Assembly (NCBI GenBank): GCA_016201825.1
Contig: JACQCD010000094.1
Location: forward strand, 1 to 33,718
From: Nitrospirota bacterium
Lineage (GTDB): Bacteria > Nitrospirota > Nitrospiria > 2-01-FULL-66-17
DNA length: 33,718 bases
Direction: 5' to 3'
Part shown: positions 1 through 7,463 of the stretch, piece after piece
Layout of the letters: each line of letters opens with the position of its first letter
How positions within the stretch are numbered: position 1 is the first letter of the stretch
Notes under the pieces: model-generated
Databases searched by the model: none
What the model was told of the DNA's origin: nothing
Seen by the model: the letters and a program-made list of their open reading frames with translations, nothing else
Translations under genes and position numbers: made by a program

Positions 1-1
1 G

Positions 2-106
2 CTCTCCGGCGAGGGAACTCCCGGGAGCTTGGCCGATCGGCTGATGGCCGTTCAAGTCGGAGACACGCCGAATATCGTGGAAAGCCGCACAGCGCAAGGG
101 TTTTAG
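2..106 (+). CDS. C-terminal tail of an unrecognised protein (partial)
   Basis: An open frame enters from the left edge and ends with TAG at 104-106, giving 34 residues that finish in ESRTAQGF. Codon third positions are mostly G or C, as in the neighbouring genes. One other frame is also open through this stretch, so the frame choice is not certain. No domain is recognisable in so short a tail. It ends 4 bases before the ATG of the receiver-Hpt gene, which suggests co-transcription. The missing 5' part could be a sensor kinase, but nothing visible here shows that. Confidence 0.45.
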   Translation, partial: LSGEGTPGSLADRLMAVQVGDTPNIVESRTAQGF

Positions 107-110
107 CAAC

Positions 111-902
111 ATGAGCCCGTTCTTAACCGGACACTACTGGACTAAGACTAAGACTAAGACTAAGACTAAGACTAAGACTAGCGGTTCCGTTTTGGTGGTC
201 GAGGACCACGTCGTCAATCAAAAGGTTGCGGCGCGGCTGCTCGAAAAACTGGGGTGCCGGGTCGATGTCGTGAACAACGGCGTGGAGGCGCTCGAGGCCC
301 TGTCCCGCGGCGCGTACGACGTTGTCCTCATGGACGGGCAAATGCCCGAGATGGACGGGTACCAGGCCGCCGCCGAGATTCGTCGCCGCGAACAGTCCGC
401 GGGCGGGGGCCGCCGCATCCCCATTATCGCGCTGACCGCCAACACCCTCCCGGGCGAGCGGGACCGGTGCGTGGAAGCCGGGATGGACGATTATCTCTCC
501 AAACCCATCGATCTGGATGCGCTGTGCAGGATGCTCGATCGCTGGATTTCCGTTGGTAGGGGCACAGCATGCTGTGCCCCTACATTCGATCCCAAGGTGA
601 TAGGGGATCTACGTGAACTCTTGGGGGTCGATTTTGTCGGTGTGATCGAGACGTTTGTGCTCGCAGCACATGCTCAGTTGGCTCGTCTCCGGGAAGCGGC
701 CGGCCGCTCCGACAGTGAGACGCTCTATCGCGAGGCCCATACCCTGAAAGGCGCGAGTCGAAACGTGGGCGCGGTCACGCTGGCGGCGTTGTGCCAAGAC
801 CTGGAGGAGGCCGGCCGATCAGGAACGACGGTCGGCGCGGACGCGCTCATTGCGAAGATCGAAGAAGAGTTTGGGCGGGTCCAGGCGGCGCTCGATCGCT
901 AG
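111..902 (+). CDS. Orphan receiver-Hpt phosphorelay protein
   Basis: The 263-aa product has a receiver domain (about residues 25-147) followed by a histidine phosphotransfer domain (about 160-260). The receiver has the acidic pair E31-D32, the phospho-acceptor D75 in VLMDGQMPEMDG, the T109 switch position in ALTAN and K131 in LSKPID. The Hpt has the phosphorylatable H210 in AHTLKGASRNVG. This is the layout seen at the C-terminus of hybrid kinases such as BarA/EvgS types, but no kinase domain is attached. The N-terminus carries a Thr-Lys dipeptide run (residues 11-23) encoded by a hexanucleotide repeat. The linker between the two domains (149-158) is encoded by a 28-bp palindrome. It lies upstream of the chemotaxis operon, and a role in phosphoryl transfer to a motility regulator is inference. 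It may also be the detached C-terminus of a broken hybrid kinase. Confidence 0.85.
   Translation: MSPFLTGHYWTKTKTKTKTKTKTSGSVLVVEDHVVNQKVAARLLEKLGCRVDVVNNGVEALEALSRGAYDVVLMDGQMPEMDGYQAAAEIRRREQSAGGGRRIPIIALTANTLPGERDRCVEAGMDDYLSKPIDLDALCRMLDRWISVGRGTACCAPTFDPKVIGDLRELLGVDFVGVIETFVLAAHAQLARLREAAGRSDSETLYREAHTLKGASRNVGAVTLAALCQDLEEAGRSGTTVGADALIAKIEEEFGRVQAALDR
141..181 (+). repeat. Hexanucleotide tandem repeat (ACTAAG) in the coding region
   Basis: Six full copies of ACTAAG plus ACTAG (6.8 units) sit at codons 11-24 of the receiver-Hpt gene. The unit is a multiple of three, so changes in copy number would lengthen or shorten a Thr-Lys linker without breaking the frame. Confidence 0.95.
556..583. 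repeat. 28-bp perfect palindrome (GTAGGGG family), in-gene copy
   Basis: A perfect palindrome with arms GTAGGGGCACAGCA / TGCTGTGCCCCTAC. It lies in the coding sequence exactly between the receiver and Hpt domains of the receiver-Hpt gene and is translated as VGRGTACCAPT. It is one of seven family members in this window. Confidence 0.95.
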
Positions 903-976
903 GGTCGGCAAGGGGTGGTCGGCGAAAGTGGAAGCTCTCCCGCCGCGGCGTGATGGTCTGCCCGACGGCGGTTGGG

Positions 977-1023
977 AAATCCCCCCATCCCCCCTTTGTC
1001 AAAGGGGGGCGAGGGGGGATTTT
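977..1023. terminator. C-block/G-block hairpin repeat, possible terminator
   Basis: Arms AAATCCCCCC-A-TCCCCCCTTT and AAAGGGGGG-CGA-GGGGGGATTT enclose a 3-4 base loop, and the right arm runs into TTTTG. It follows the stop of the receiver-Hpt gene and precedes the next promoter, so it could end transcription on the plus strand. The same C/G-block design is known as a dispersed intergenic repeat in many genomes, so its primary nature may be a repeat. Confidence 0.6.
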
Positions 1024-1043
1024 GTTTCACGGGTTGATCATGG

Positions 1044-1156
1044 ACTCCCTCTCCCGCTGCGGGAGAGGGCAGGGGTGAGGGTCCCCCCGGTGTGTGGACG
1101 GGCCGGTCAACTGCCCCCTCACCCCTCCCTCTCCCCCTTCACGGGGGCGAGGGTGA
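1044..1156. repeat. Compound inverted-repeat element
   Basis: An 11-bp stem CCCTCTCCCGC / GCGGGAGAGGG with a one-base loop (1047-1069) is followed by AGGGGTGAGGG. The right side (about 1110-1153) carries CCCTCACCCCTCCCTCTCC, the near reverse complement, and then a second hairpin around TTCA. This looks like a dispersed non-coding repeat rather than a gene. Confidence 0.65.
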
Positions 1157-1214
1157 AAAAACAAGGTATTTTCAAAAAAACGAGGTGGGCAAAGGGGATG
1201 GGGGGATTGTGGAT

Positions 1215-1242
1215 TAAAGTTCGTCGCGTGAGTTTCCGATAG
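1215..1242 (+). promoter_or_regulatory. Sigma-28-like promoter of the chemotaxis-motor operon
   Basis: TAAAGTTC, a 12-base spacer, then TCCGATAG. The FliA consensus is TAAAGTTT-N11-GCCGATAA. The start of transcription would be near 1249, about 20 bases before the GTG of the STAS gene. The spacer is one base longer than the textbook value, as at two other sites in this window. Confidence 0.65.
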
Positions 1243-1270
1243 AGATGAGTGGAATTAGGGAAGGAGTGTC

Positions 1271-1591
1271 GTGGACACGGAGATCGTCAAGGAAGCAACC
1301 GGCACGGTGCTCAAACTCGGCGGTGAGCTCTCGATTGCCGACGCCGCGGTGTTCCGAGACGTATTGGTCACGGCCTTGGACGGGGAGGGCCACGTGGTGG
1401 TCGACGCCAGCCTCGTCGAGCGATTCGACACATCGGGGATTCAATTATTGCTCGCGGCCCGCTCAGCCTGCGAACGGCGCCACCGCGGGTTCGCCGTCCG
1501 GGGGTTGTCTCCCTCGTGCGTGGCGATGTGGCGTCTGCTCGGCTGTTCAGAGGATGTGATTTCTCAATCCGAGGAATCGGCGGCCTCATGA
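1271..1591 (+). CDS. STAS-domain protein, first gene of the che operon
   Basis: The 106-aa product matches the STAS fold of anti-sigma-factor antagonists: an N-terminal strand pair (GTVLKLGGELSIADA), then VVVDASLVERFDTSGIQLLLAA. The segment ERFDTSGIQ corresponds to the conserved D-S-x-G phosphorylation loop, here with Thr-Ser, so a phosphorylatable hydroxyl is kept. The start is GTG at 1271, set by AAGGAG at 1261-1266. It directly follows a sigma-28-like promoter and precedes cheY. STAS proteins at the head of che operons are known, but their partner is often unclear. No anti-sigma kinase gene is visible in the window, so its partner is unknown. It could act as a phospho-switch tied to the chemotaxis signalling complex. 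Confidence 0.85.
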   Translation: MDTEIVKEATGTVLKLGGELSIADAAVFRDVLVTALDGEGHVVVDASLVERFDTSGIQLLLAARSACERRHRGFAVRGLSPSCVAMWRLLGCSEDVISQSEESAAS

Positions 1592-1625
1592 GCGGATTAC
1601 CGAGGGCGCCCGAGGGAGGTTGGTG

Positions 1626-1997
1626 ATGGGGAAGACGGTTCTGGTCGTTGATGATTCGGTCTCGATGCGACAGATGGTGGGGTTCACGTTGACCAACGCC
1701 GGATACACCGTGGTGGAGGCCGTCGACGGCCAGGACGCGGTCTCGAAACTCACCGGGGGAGCCAAGCCGAACCTGGTCATCACCGATCTGAACATGCCCG
1801 TCATGGACGGGATCTCCTTCATCAAACACGTCCGGGCGATGCCGGATTTCAAATTCACCCCCATCCTCATGCTGACCACCGAATCCGCGGACAATAAGAA
1901 GAAGGACGGCCAAGCGGCCGGCGCCACCGGCTGGATCGTCAAACCCTTCAATCCGGAGCAAATGCTCAATGTCGTCAAAAAAGTGATGCCGGGATGA
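1626..1997 (+). CDS. cheY: CheY chemotaxis response regulator
   Basis: This is a single receiver domain of 123 aa. It has the acidic pair D9-D10 (VLVVDDS), phospho-acceptor D54 in VITDLNMPVMDG, the T84/T85 switch region in LMLTTES and K106 in VKPFNPEQ. Phosphorylated by CheA, it would bind the flagellar switch (FliM) and bias rotation. ATG at 1626 was chosen because GGGAGGT (1614-1620) sits 5 bases upstream. In-frame TTG and GTG codons at 1620 and 1623 overlap that site and are less likely. The stop overlaps the cheA start (ATGA), so the two genes are translationally coupled. Confidence 0.95.
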   Translation: MGKTVLVVDDSVSMRQMVGFTLTNAGYTVVEAVDGQDAVSKLTGGAKPNLVITDLNMPVMDGISFIKHVRAMPDFKFTPILMLTTESADNKKKDGQAAGATGWIVKPFNPEQMLNVVKKVMPG

Positions 1998-4150
1998 GCA
2001 CCGATCTCTCTCGGTTCCAGGACGCCTTTTTCGAAGAATCGGCCGAGCACCTCTCCACGATGGAGGAGGGCCTCCTGCAGCTCGAGCAGCGGCCGACCGA
2101 TCTGGACTTGCTCAACCGTATTTTCCGCGCGGCCCATTCCATCAAGGGCAACGCCGGCATGTTCAGCTTCACCGACTTGAGTGGGTTCACCCACCACGTG
2201 GAAACGGTACTGGACGCGCTTCGCAACGGGCGCATCGGGGTGACGAAGCCCGTCATCGACCTGCTGCTCGATGCGAGGGATACCATGAAGACCCTCCTTG
2301 GAGCAGTGCAGGGCCAGGGATCGGCTGACGCAGAGGCCGTCGAGGCGATACGGGTCAAACTCGAAGCGTGCCGGGCGGTATCGCCCGTAGGGGCACAACA
2401 TGTTGTGCCCCTACCCAGGGCAGAGGTCGGCCGAACCGACGCGTCGCCCCGTCTCGTTCGCTATCGGATCGCCTGGACTCCTCCGGACGATGTGTTTCAG
2501 CGCGGTCTCGATCCCGCCCGAATCCTGCAGGAACTGGCCGACCTTGGAACCGTGAACTCCGTAACGGCCGATCTCGCGCGGGTGCCGGATCTTCAGGCGA
2601 TCGATCCCGAACGGTGCTACCTGTCCTGGTCGATCGAGTTGGAGACCGGGTCCGTGGTCCGCGACGTCGAGTCCGTCTTTGAGTTCGTGCGTGAGGGGAG
2701 CGTGCTGGCGATCACCGACGTAGGGGCACAACATGTTGTGCCCCTACCTCCGTCCACCGCAGAGCCGACCGCGGAGCGGAAGCGTATCGGGGAAATTCTT
2801 GTCGAGGAGGGCGTGGCCACACCCGAGCAGATTGCCGTCGCGCTCGGCAAGCAAAAGCGGCTCGGCGACATCCTGGTCGAGGACCGCGCCGTCAGCCCGC
2901 AGCAGGTCCAACAGGCCCTGGAGAAGCAGCGCCAGATGGAAGCGGCAGCGGCGGCTCGGAAGGCCGAACCCTCGTCCATCCGAGTGGATACCACCAAAAT
3001 CGACAAACTCATCAACCTGGTGGGCGAGCTGGTCATCACGCAATCCATGATCAGCGATCTGGGCCACCACTTCGAGATGGACAAGTTGCCGATGTTGCTG
3101 GAGCGCGTCGTCCAACTTGAACGGAACACCCGCGAGATTCAGGAGCGGGTGATGGCCGTGCGGATGGTGCCCATCGGGACCGTCTTCAATCGCTTCCCCC
3201 GGTTGGTGCGGGACCTGGCGTCGAGCAAGCGCAAGCAGGTCCGCTTGACGCTGTCCGGCGAGGAGACCGAACTCGACAAGACCGTGATCGAGTCCATCGG
3301 CGATCCCCTGACCCATCTCATCCGGAACGCGGTGGATCACGGACTGGAATTGCCCGAAGACCGGATTGCGCGGGGGAAACCCGAAGAAGGGACGATTACG
3401 CTGAACGCCTTCCATCAGGGCGGCACGATCTGCATCACGGTCGAGGATGACGGCCGGGGGTTGAACCGCGAAAAAATTGTCGCCAAAGCGATCGCGCAAG
3501 GGTTGATCACCGAGGGCGAGACGCTCTCGGATGACGCGGTGTGGCCGCTGATCTTTCGTCCGGGGTTTTCCACGGCCGAGGCCGTCACCGACGTGTCGGG
3601 CCGCGGCGTCGGCATGGACGTGGTGAAACGAAACATCGAAAGCCTGGGGGGAACCGTGATGATCCAGACCACGGAGGGTCGGGGCTCACGGTTCACCCTC
3701 AAGCTCCCCCTCACGCTGGCCATCATCGAAGGCATGAGCGTCCGCGTGGGACCGGAGATCTATATCGTCCCGCTCACCTCGATCATCGAATCGATCCGAC
3801 CGCGACGCGAGGAGATCAAGACCATCGTCGGGAGGGGCGAGCTCGTGGACGTCAGAGGGGCGTACCTCCCGCTGATCCGCCTCTACCACGTCTTCGGCGG
3901 CGCGGCCAACCTGACTGATCCGATCCAGGCGGTGCTGATGATCGTGGAGTCGGAGGGCGAACGCGTGGCGCTGATGGTGGACGAGCTCTTGGGCCAGCAA
4001 CAGGTGGTGATCAAGAACCTGAGTCAGAATTTCCGGAAGGTCGAGGGGATCGCCGGCGCCACGATCCTGGGAAACGGCCAGGTGGCGTTTATCGTGGACG
4101 TCCGCGGCCTCTTGACCGTGAGCAGAGAAGAGAACGCAGTGGCGGCGTAG
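1994..4150 (+). CDS. cheA: CheA chemotaxis histidine kinase
   Basis: The 718-aa kinase transfers phosphate from its P1 histidine to CheY and CheB. Domains in order: P1/Hpt (about 1-105, H48 in RAAHSIKGNAG); a P2-like CheY-binding region (about 153-242); two tandem MshEN-like repeats (RIGEILVEEG and RLGDILVEDR, about 262-315); P3 dimerisation (about 328-395); P4 ATPase (N box LTHLIRNAVDHGLE, G1 VEDDGRGLN, G2 GRGVGMDVVKRNIESLGG); and the CheW-like P5 (about 575-718). Two identical 28-bp palindromes are translated in frame as VGAQHVVPLP at residues 132-141 and 243-252, flanking P2. It overlaps cheY by 4 bases. The insertions lie in linkers, so the enzyme is expected to be functional. Confidence 0.97.
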   Translation: MSTDLSRFQDAFFEESAEHLSTMEEGLLQLEQRPTDLDLLNRIFRAAHSIKGNAGMFSFTDLSGFTHHVETVLDALRNGRIGVTKPVIDLLLDARDTMKTLLGAVQGQGSADAEAVEAIRVKLEACRAVSPVGAQHVVPLPRAEVGRTDASPRLVRYRIAWTPPDDVFQRGLDPARILQELADLGTVNSVTADLARVPDLQAIDPERCYLSWSIELETGSVVRDVESVFEFVREGSVLAITDVGAQHVVPLPPSTAEPTAERKRIGEILVEEGVATPEQIAVALGKQKRLGDILVEDRAVSPQQVQQALEKQRQMEAAAAARKAEPSSIRVDTTKIDKLINLVGELVITQSMISDLGHHFEMDKLPMLLERVVQLERNTREIQERVMAVRMVPIGTVFNRFPRLVRDLASSKRKQVRLTLSGEETELDKTVIESIGDPLTHLIRNAVDHGLELPEDRIARGKPEEGTITLNAFHQGGTICITVEDDGRGLNREKIVAKAIAQGLITEGETLSDDAVWPLIFRPGFSTAEAVTDVSGRGVGMDVVKRNIESLGGTVMIQTTEGRGSRFTLKLPLTLAIIEGMSVRVGPEIYIVPLTSIIESIRPRREEIKTIVGRGELVDVRGAYLPLIRLYHVFGGAANLTDPIQAVLMIVESEGERVALMVDELLGQQQVVIKNLSQNFRKVEGIAGATILGNGQVAFIVDVRGLLTVSREENAVAA
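2387..2414. repeat. 28-bp perfect palindrome inside cheA, copy 1
   Basis: Arms GTAGGGGCACAACA / TGTTGTGCCCCTAC, a perfect palindrome identical to the copy at 2720-2747. It encodes part of the P1-P2 linker of CheA. Confidence 0.97.
2720..2747. repeat. 28-bp perfect palindrome inside cheA, copy 2
   Basis: Identical in sequence to the copy at 2387-2414 and read in the same frame. It encodes the linker after P2, immediately before the MshEN-like repeats. Confidence 0.97.
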
Positions 4151-4251
4151 GAACGGCAGTCAAGGGAGAGGGGACGTCAACGACGTCTCGCTTCTCGGCC
4201 CGTGAAGGCCGGGCCTGCGAGGCGCTAAGCAAGCTCGGAAAGGAGACAGCG

Positions 4252-4770
4252 ATGGCGGGTACGGCGGAAGCGACGACGCAACAGACCACGTTGGATCAGC
4301 AGATGGGATTTTCCACGGACGGGAATCAATACCTCACCTTCACCCTCGGAGACGAGCACTACGGGGTGGAGATTCTCCGCGTCCAGGAGATCAAGGGGTA
4401 CACGGCGGTCACCAGAATTCCCAACACGCCGGGGTACATCAAGGGCGTGTTGAACTTGCGAGGGACGATCGTGCCCATCATCGACCTGCGCACGAAGTTC
4501 AGCATGGAGCAGGTCGAGTACAGCAAGGTGACCGTGATCATCGTGCTCGAGGTCAAGGGGCGGACGATGGGGATCATCGTCGATGCCGTGTCGGACGTCT
4601 TGAACATCCCGGGCAAGGACGTCCAACCGCCGCCGGATTTCGGCCATACGGTAGATGTGAGCTTTCTGAGCGGGATCGGAAAGTCGGGTGACAAGCTCGT
4701 GGCGTTGCTCGACATCGATAAGGTCCTGTCGGTGGGCGAGATCGACCAGGCGACGGCTGTGGCGGCGTAA
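4252..4770 (+). CDS. cheW: CheW coupling protein
   Basis: The 172-aa protein has the single CheW/SH3-like fold that links CheA P5 to chemoreceptor tips. Visible family signatures are YLTFTLGDEHYGVEILRVQEI (about 24-44), TRIPNTPGYIKGVLNLRGTIVPIIDLR (about 53-79) and VDAVSDVLNI. The start is ATG at 4252 with AAAGGAGA just upstream. About 20 extra residues (Ala/Thr/Gln-rich) precede the fold. It lies 101 bases after cheA and 57 before the chemoreceptor gene. The cheA-cheW gap shows only a short GC-rich inverted repeat (GGCCC/GGGCC). Confidence 0.95.
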   Translation: MAGTAEATTQQTTLDQQMGFSTDGNQYLTFTLGDEHYGVEILRVQEIKGYTAVTRIPNTPGYIKGVLNLRGTIVPIIDLRTKFSMEQVEYSKVTVIIVLEVKGRTMGIIVDAVSDVLNIPGKDVQPPPDFGHTVDVSFLSGIGKSGDKLVALLDIDKVLSVGEIDQATAVAA

Positions 4771-4782
4771 AGTGGGCAAACC

Positions 4783-4818
4783 GGTCAAGCCGTTCAAGGC
4801 GTTCAAATTGTTCAAGGA
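4783..4818 (+). repeat. Four 9-bp tandem units (GTTCAAnnn) before the chemoreceptor gene
   Basis: Units GGTCAAGCC, GTTCAAGGC, GTTCAAATT and GTTCAAGGA follow without gaps. The last unit runs into the Shine-Dalgarno sequence AAGGAGG (4814-4820) of the chemoreceptor gene. An array of the same unit length and copy number precedes flgI. Confidence 0.8.
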
Positions 4819-4827
4819 GGGGCGTTC

Positions 4828-7389
4828 ATGGGTCTCAACGTCGAACTGTTAGAGCAGAGTTTCAAACTGGTGGCCCCGAAGGGGGACGCGCTCGTCGCTC
4901 GGTTTTACAAACGGTTGTTTGAACGGTACCCGGCGGTCAAGCCGATGTTTCAGGGGGTCTCTCCGAAGGAACAGCAGAAGAAATTGTTGGCATCCCTCGT
5001 CCTGGTGATGCAAAACCTTCGGCACCCGGATCGGTTGACGAAGGCGTTGCAGCAGCTCGGCGGGCGGCACGCGGGATACGGCGCCAAGCCCCCTCATTAT
5101 GACGCCGTGGCGAAGACGCTCTTGGAAGTATTTGGAGAGTTTGCGGGAAGCGCCTGGACGCCGCCGGTCAAGAAAGCCTGGGCCGACGCGCTCGGCGCCG
5201 TGAAGACAATCATGCTCGAAGGGGCTCGACAACACACCACATCCGTCACCACCCGTGGAAACGGGAAGACGGCGCACACGACGGGAGGAAGAGGGATGGC
5301 ACGGACGGCTGGAGCAAAGACGGGGAAGAAGAATGGCGGGAAGCAGCATTCGTCCGTCGCGCTAGAGGCGACGGCGTTGGAGGCTCTCTGCAAGAGCGCG
5401 CTGGATAACGCGAACACCAACGTCTTGATGTGCGACCGCGAGTTTACGGTCACGTATGCGAACAACACGTCGCTGAAAAAACTCCGCGAGTTGGAAGGAG
5501 AGGTTCGGAAGAGCATGCCCGGGTTTTCGGTTGACGCCATCTTGGGTTCCAAGATCGACGTGTTCCACAAGGTGCCTGATCGGCAGCGCCGCATCCTCGA
5601 GAACCCCGCGAACCTGCCGCACCGCGCCGACATCCAGATCGGCCCGCTGACCTTGAACCTCCTCGTCAGCGCGATCATGTCCGAAACCGGCGAGTACCTG
5701 GGCAACGTCGTCGAGTGGGAAGACGTGACGGCCAAGCGGAAGGTTGAGATTGAGATGGCTCGGTTGAAGACATCGCTCGACAACACGCGGACGAACGTGA
5801 TGGTTTGCGACCGGTCGTACACCATCGTCTACATCAACAAGGCGTCCGAAAGTACGTTGCGGGGCATGGAACGTGATCTCCAAAAGCTGATCCCGACGTT
5901 TCGGGTGGATAAGATCGTGGGGGGCAGCATCGATATGTACCACCAGAATCCGGCCCACCAGCGGCGGCTTCTGGACGACCCCAAGAACCTACCCCATCAT
6001 GCCGAGATCAAGCTCGGGCCGCTGACGCTGGATCTCAACGTCGCCGCCATCACGTCGGAGAGCGGCGAGTATCTCGGTAATGTCGTGGAGTGGGCGGACG
6101 TGACCGCGCAGAAGAAGGCGCAGAATGAGGTGGAACGGTTGATCGGCGCCGCGTCGGCGGGTCAACTGTCGGAACGAATCAACGCCGAGCAGTTCGAGGG
6201 GTTCTTCAAGACGCTGTCGACGGGCATCAACACGATGCTGGATGCCGTGGTCACGCCGCTCAATGAAACGCAGCAAGTGCTCGGGGCGCTCGCGAGCGGC
6301 GACCTCACGCAAACCATGTCGGGTGACTACCAGGGCGACTTCGACAGAATGAAGTCGAGCCTCAACACCGCGATTGCCAACCTGTCCGAGACCGTGACGG
6401 CGGTGCGCGAGTCGGTCGACTCGGTCGGCACCGGAGCGGCCCAGATCAGCCAAGGGAACGACGACCTGTCCCAGCGGACGTCCGAACAGGCCAGCGCGCT
6501 GGAGGAGACCTCCTCCTCGATGGAGGAAATGACCTCGACTGTGAAGCAGAACGCCGATAACGCCAAACAGGCCAACCAGTTGGCGATCGCCGCGCGCGAA
6601 GTCGCCGAAAAGGGCGGCAAGGTCACGGGCCAGGCGGTGTCCGCGATGGCCGAGATCAACACCAGCAGCAAGAAGATCGCCGACATCATCACCGTGATCG
6701 ACGAGATCGCCTTCCAGACGAACCTGTTGGCCTTGAACGCCGCGGTGGAAGCCGCCCGCGCCGGCGAGCAGGGGCGCGGATTCGCGGTGGTCGCGGCGGA
6801 AGTGCGGAACCTGGCTCAGCGATCCGCGACGGCCGCCAAGGAGATCAAGGGGCTGATCAACGAATCGGTCCAGAAAGTGACCGGCGGGAGCGAGCTGGTG
6901 AACCAGTCGGGCAAGACGCTTGAGGAGATCGTGGGGTCGGTGAAGCGGGTGACCGACATTATCGCGGAAATTAGCGCGGCGTCGCAGGAGCAGTCCGCGG
7001 GGATCGATCAGGTGAATAAGGCCATCATGCAGATGGATCAGACGACGCAGCAGAACGCCGCGCTTGTGGAAGAGGCCGCGTCGGCCAGCCAGTCGATGGC
7101 CGGTCAGGCCAAGGAATTGATGCGACGGATGGAATACTTCAAGGTGGAGGGCACGGGGCACGCTCAGGCGAGCGCCGCGAAGACGGCGTCTGCGCGCGCT
7201 TCGGCCGGGAAACCGCAGGACGCAAAAGCCAAGCCCGCCCCACGGGCCGCGGCGCCGGCGGCCGCCAAGCCGAAGCCTGGCAACGGCCAGACGCATTCCG
7301 CCGAGCGGCCTCTGGCGGGAGTGGGTGCGGCAAAGCATGAGAGCGGCAACGGCCAGGGGAACACGCCGGACGGATTCGACGAGTTTTAA
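4828..7389 (+). CDS. Soluble globin-PAS-PAS methyl-accepting chemoreceptor
   Basis: The 853-aa protein has no membrane segment, so it should be a cytoplasmic receptor. Residues 1-135 form a flavohaemoglobin-type globin: B10-region RFYKRLF, and proximal haem ligand H81 in [14 protein letters not shown]. Two similar PAS domains follow (about 185-312 and 313-430), each with LGNVVEW near its end. Then come two HAMP-like units (about 432-530) and the coiled-coil signalling domain, with hairpin tip around [20 protein letters not shown] (about 630-650). An Ala/Pro/Lys-rich tail ends in GFDEF, which fits the CheR-tethering pentapeptide pattern x-aromatic-x-x-aromatic. Globin-type transducers (HemAT) are known for aerotaxis, so an oxygen-sensing role is likely but inferred. 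The gene lies between cheW and cheR. The start is set by AAGGAGG at 4814-4820. Confidence 0.93.
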   Translation: MGLNVELLEQSFKLVAPKGDALVARFYKRLFERYPAVKPMFQGVSPKEQQKKLLASLVLVMQNLRHPDRLTKALQQLGGRHAGYGAKPPHYDAVAKTLLEVFGEFAGSAWTPPVKKAWADALGAVKTIMLEGARQHTTSVTTRGNGKTAHTTGGRGMARTAGAKTGKKNGGKQHSSVALEATALEALCKSALDNANTNVLMCDREFTVTYANNTSLKKLRELEGEVRKSMPGFSVDAILGSKIDVFHKVPDRQRRILENPANLPHRADIQIGPLTLNLLVSAIMSETGEYLGNVVEWEDVTAKRKVEIEMARLKTSLDNTRTNVMVCDRSYTIVYINKASESTLRGMERDLQKLIPTFRVDKIVGGSIDMYHQNPAHQRRLLDDPKNLPHHAEIKLGPLTLDLNVAAITSESGEYLGNVVEWADVTAQKKAQNEVERLIGAASAGQLSERINAEQFEGFFKTLSTGINTMLDAVVTPLNETQQVLGALASGDLTQTMSGDYQGDFDRMKSSLNTAIANLSETVTAVRESVDSVGTGAAQISQGNDDLSQRTSEQASALEETSSSMEEMTSTVKQNADNAKQANQLAIAAREVAEKGGKVTGQAVSAMAEINTSSKKIADIITVIDEIAFQTNLLALNAAVEAARAGEQGRGFAVVAAEVRNLAQRSATAAKEIKGLINESVQKVTGGSELVNQSGKTLEEIVGSVKRVTDIIAEISAASQEQSAGIDQVNKAIMQMDQTTQQNAALVEEAASASQSMAGQAKELMRRMEYFKVEGTGHAQASAAKTASARASAGKPQDAKAKPAPRAAAPAAAKPKPGNGQTHSAERPLAGVGAAKHESGNGQGNTPDGFDEF

Positions 7390-7463
7390 CTGCGAATCGG
7401 AGGGCGGGTTGCGACGCACGTCTCCACCGCGTTTCGACCCGTCCTTCCGATCAGGAGATCGCC

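Larger units (their letters stand above)
903..1270. other. 368-bp gene-free region
   Basis: No credible gene is seen. The stretch holds a C/G-block hairpin (977-1023), a second inverted-repeat element (1044-1156) and, near the right end, a sigma-28-like promoter (1215-1242) and the ribosome binding site of the STAS gene. Open frames here are low-complexity translations of the repeats. Confidence 0.8.

Noticed and set aside
123-341. Minus-strand frame with a Ser-Leu dipeptide run
   Set aside because: Antisense reading of the hexanucleotide repeat in the receiver-Hpt gene; no independent support.
977-1156. C/G-block repeats as a small RNA gene
   Set aside because: The pattern is that of dispersed intergenic hairpin repeats; no promoter leads into it and no known RNA family is recognised.
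5989-7419. 476-codon minus-strand open frame over the chemoreceptor
   Set aside because: Arg/His/Gly-rich translation typical of an antisense frame in a GC-rich gene; the plus-strand frame has clear domains.
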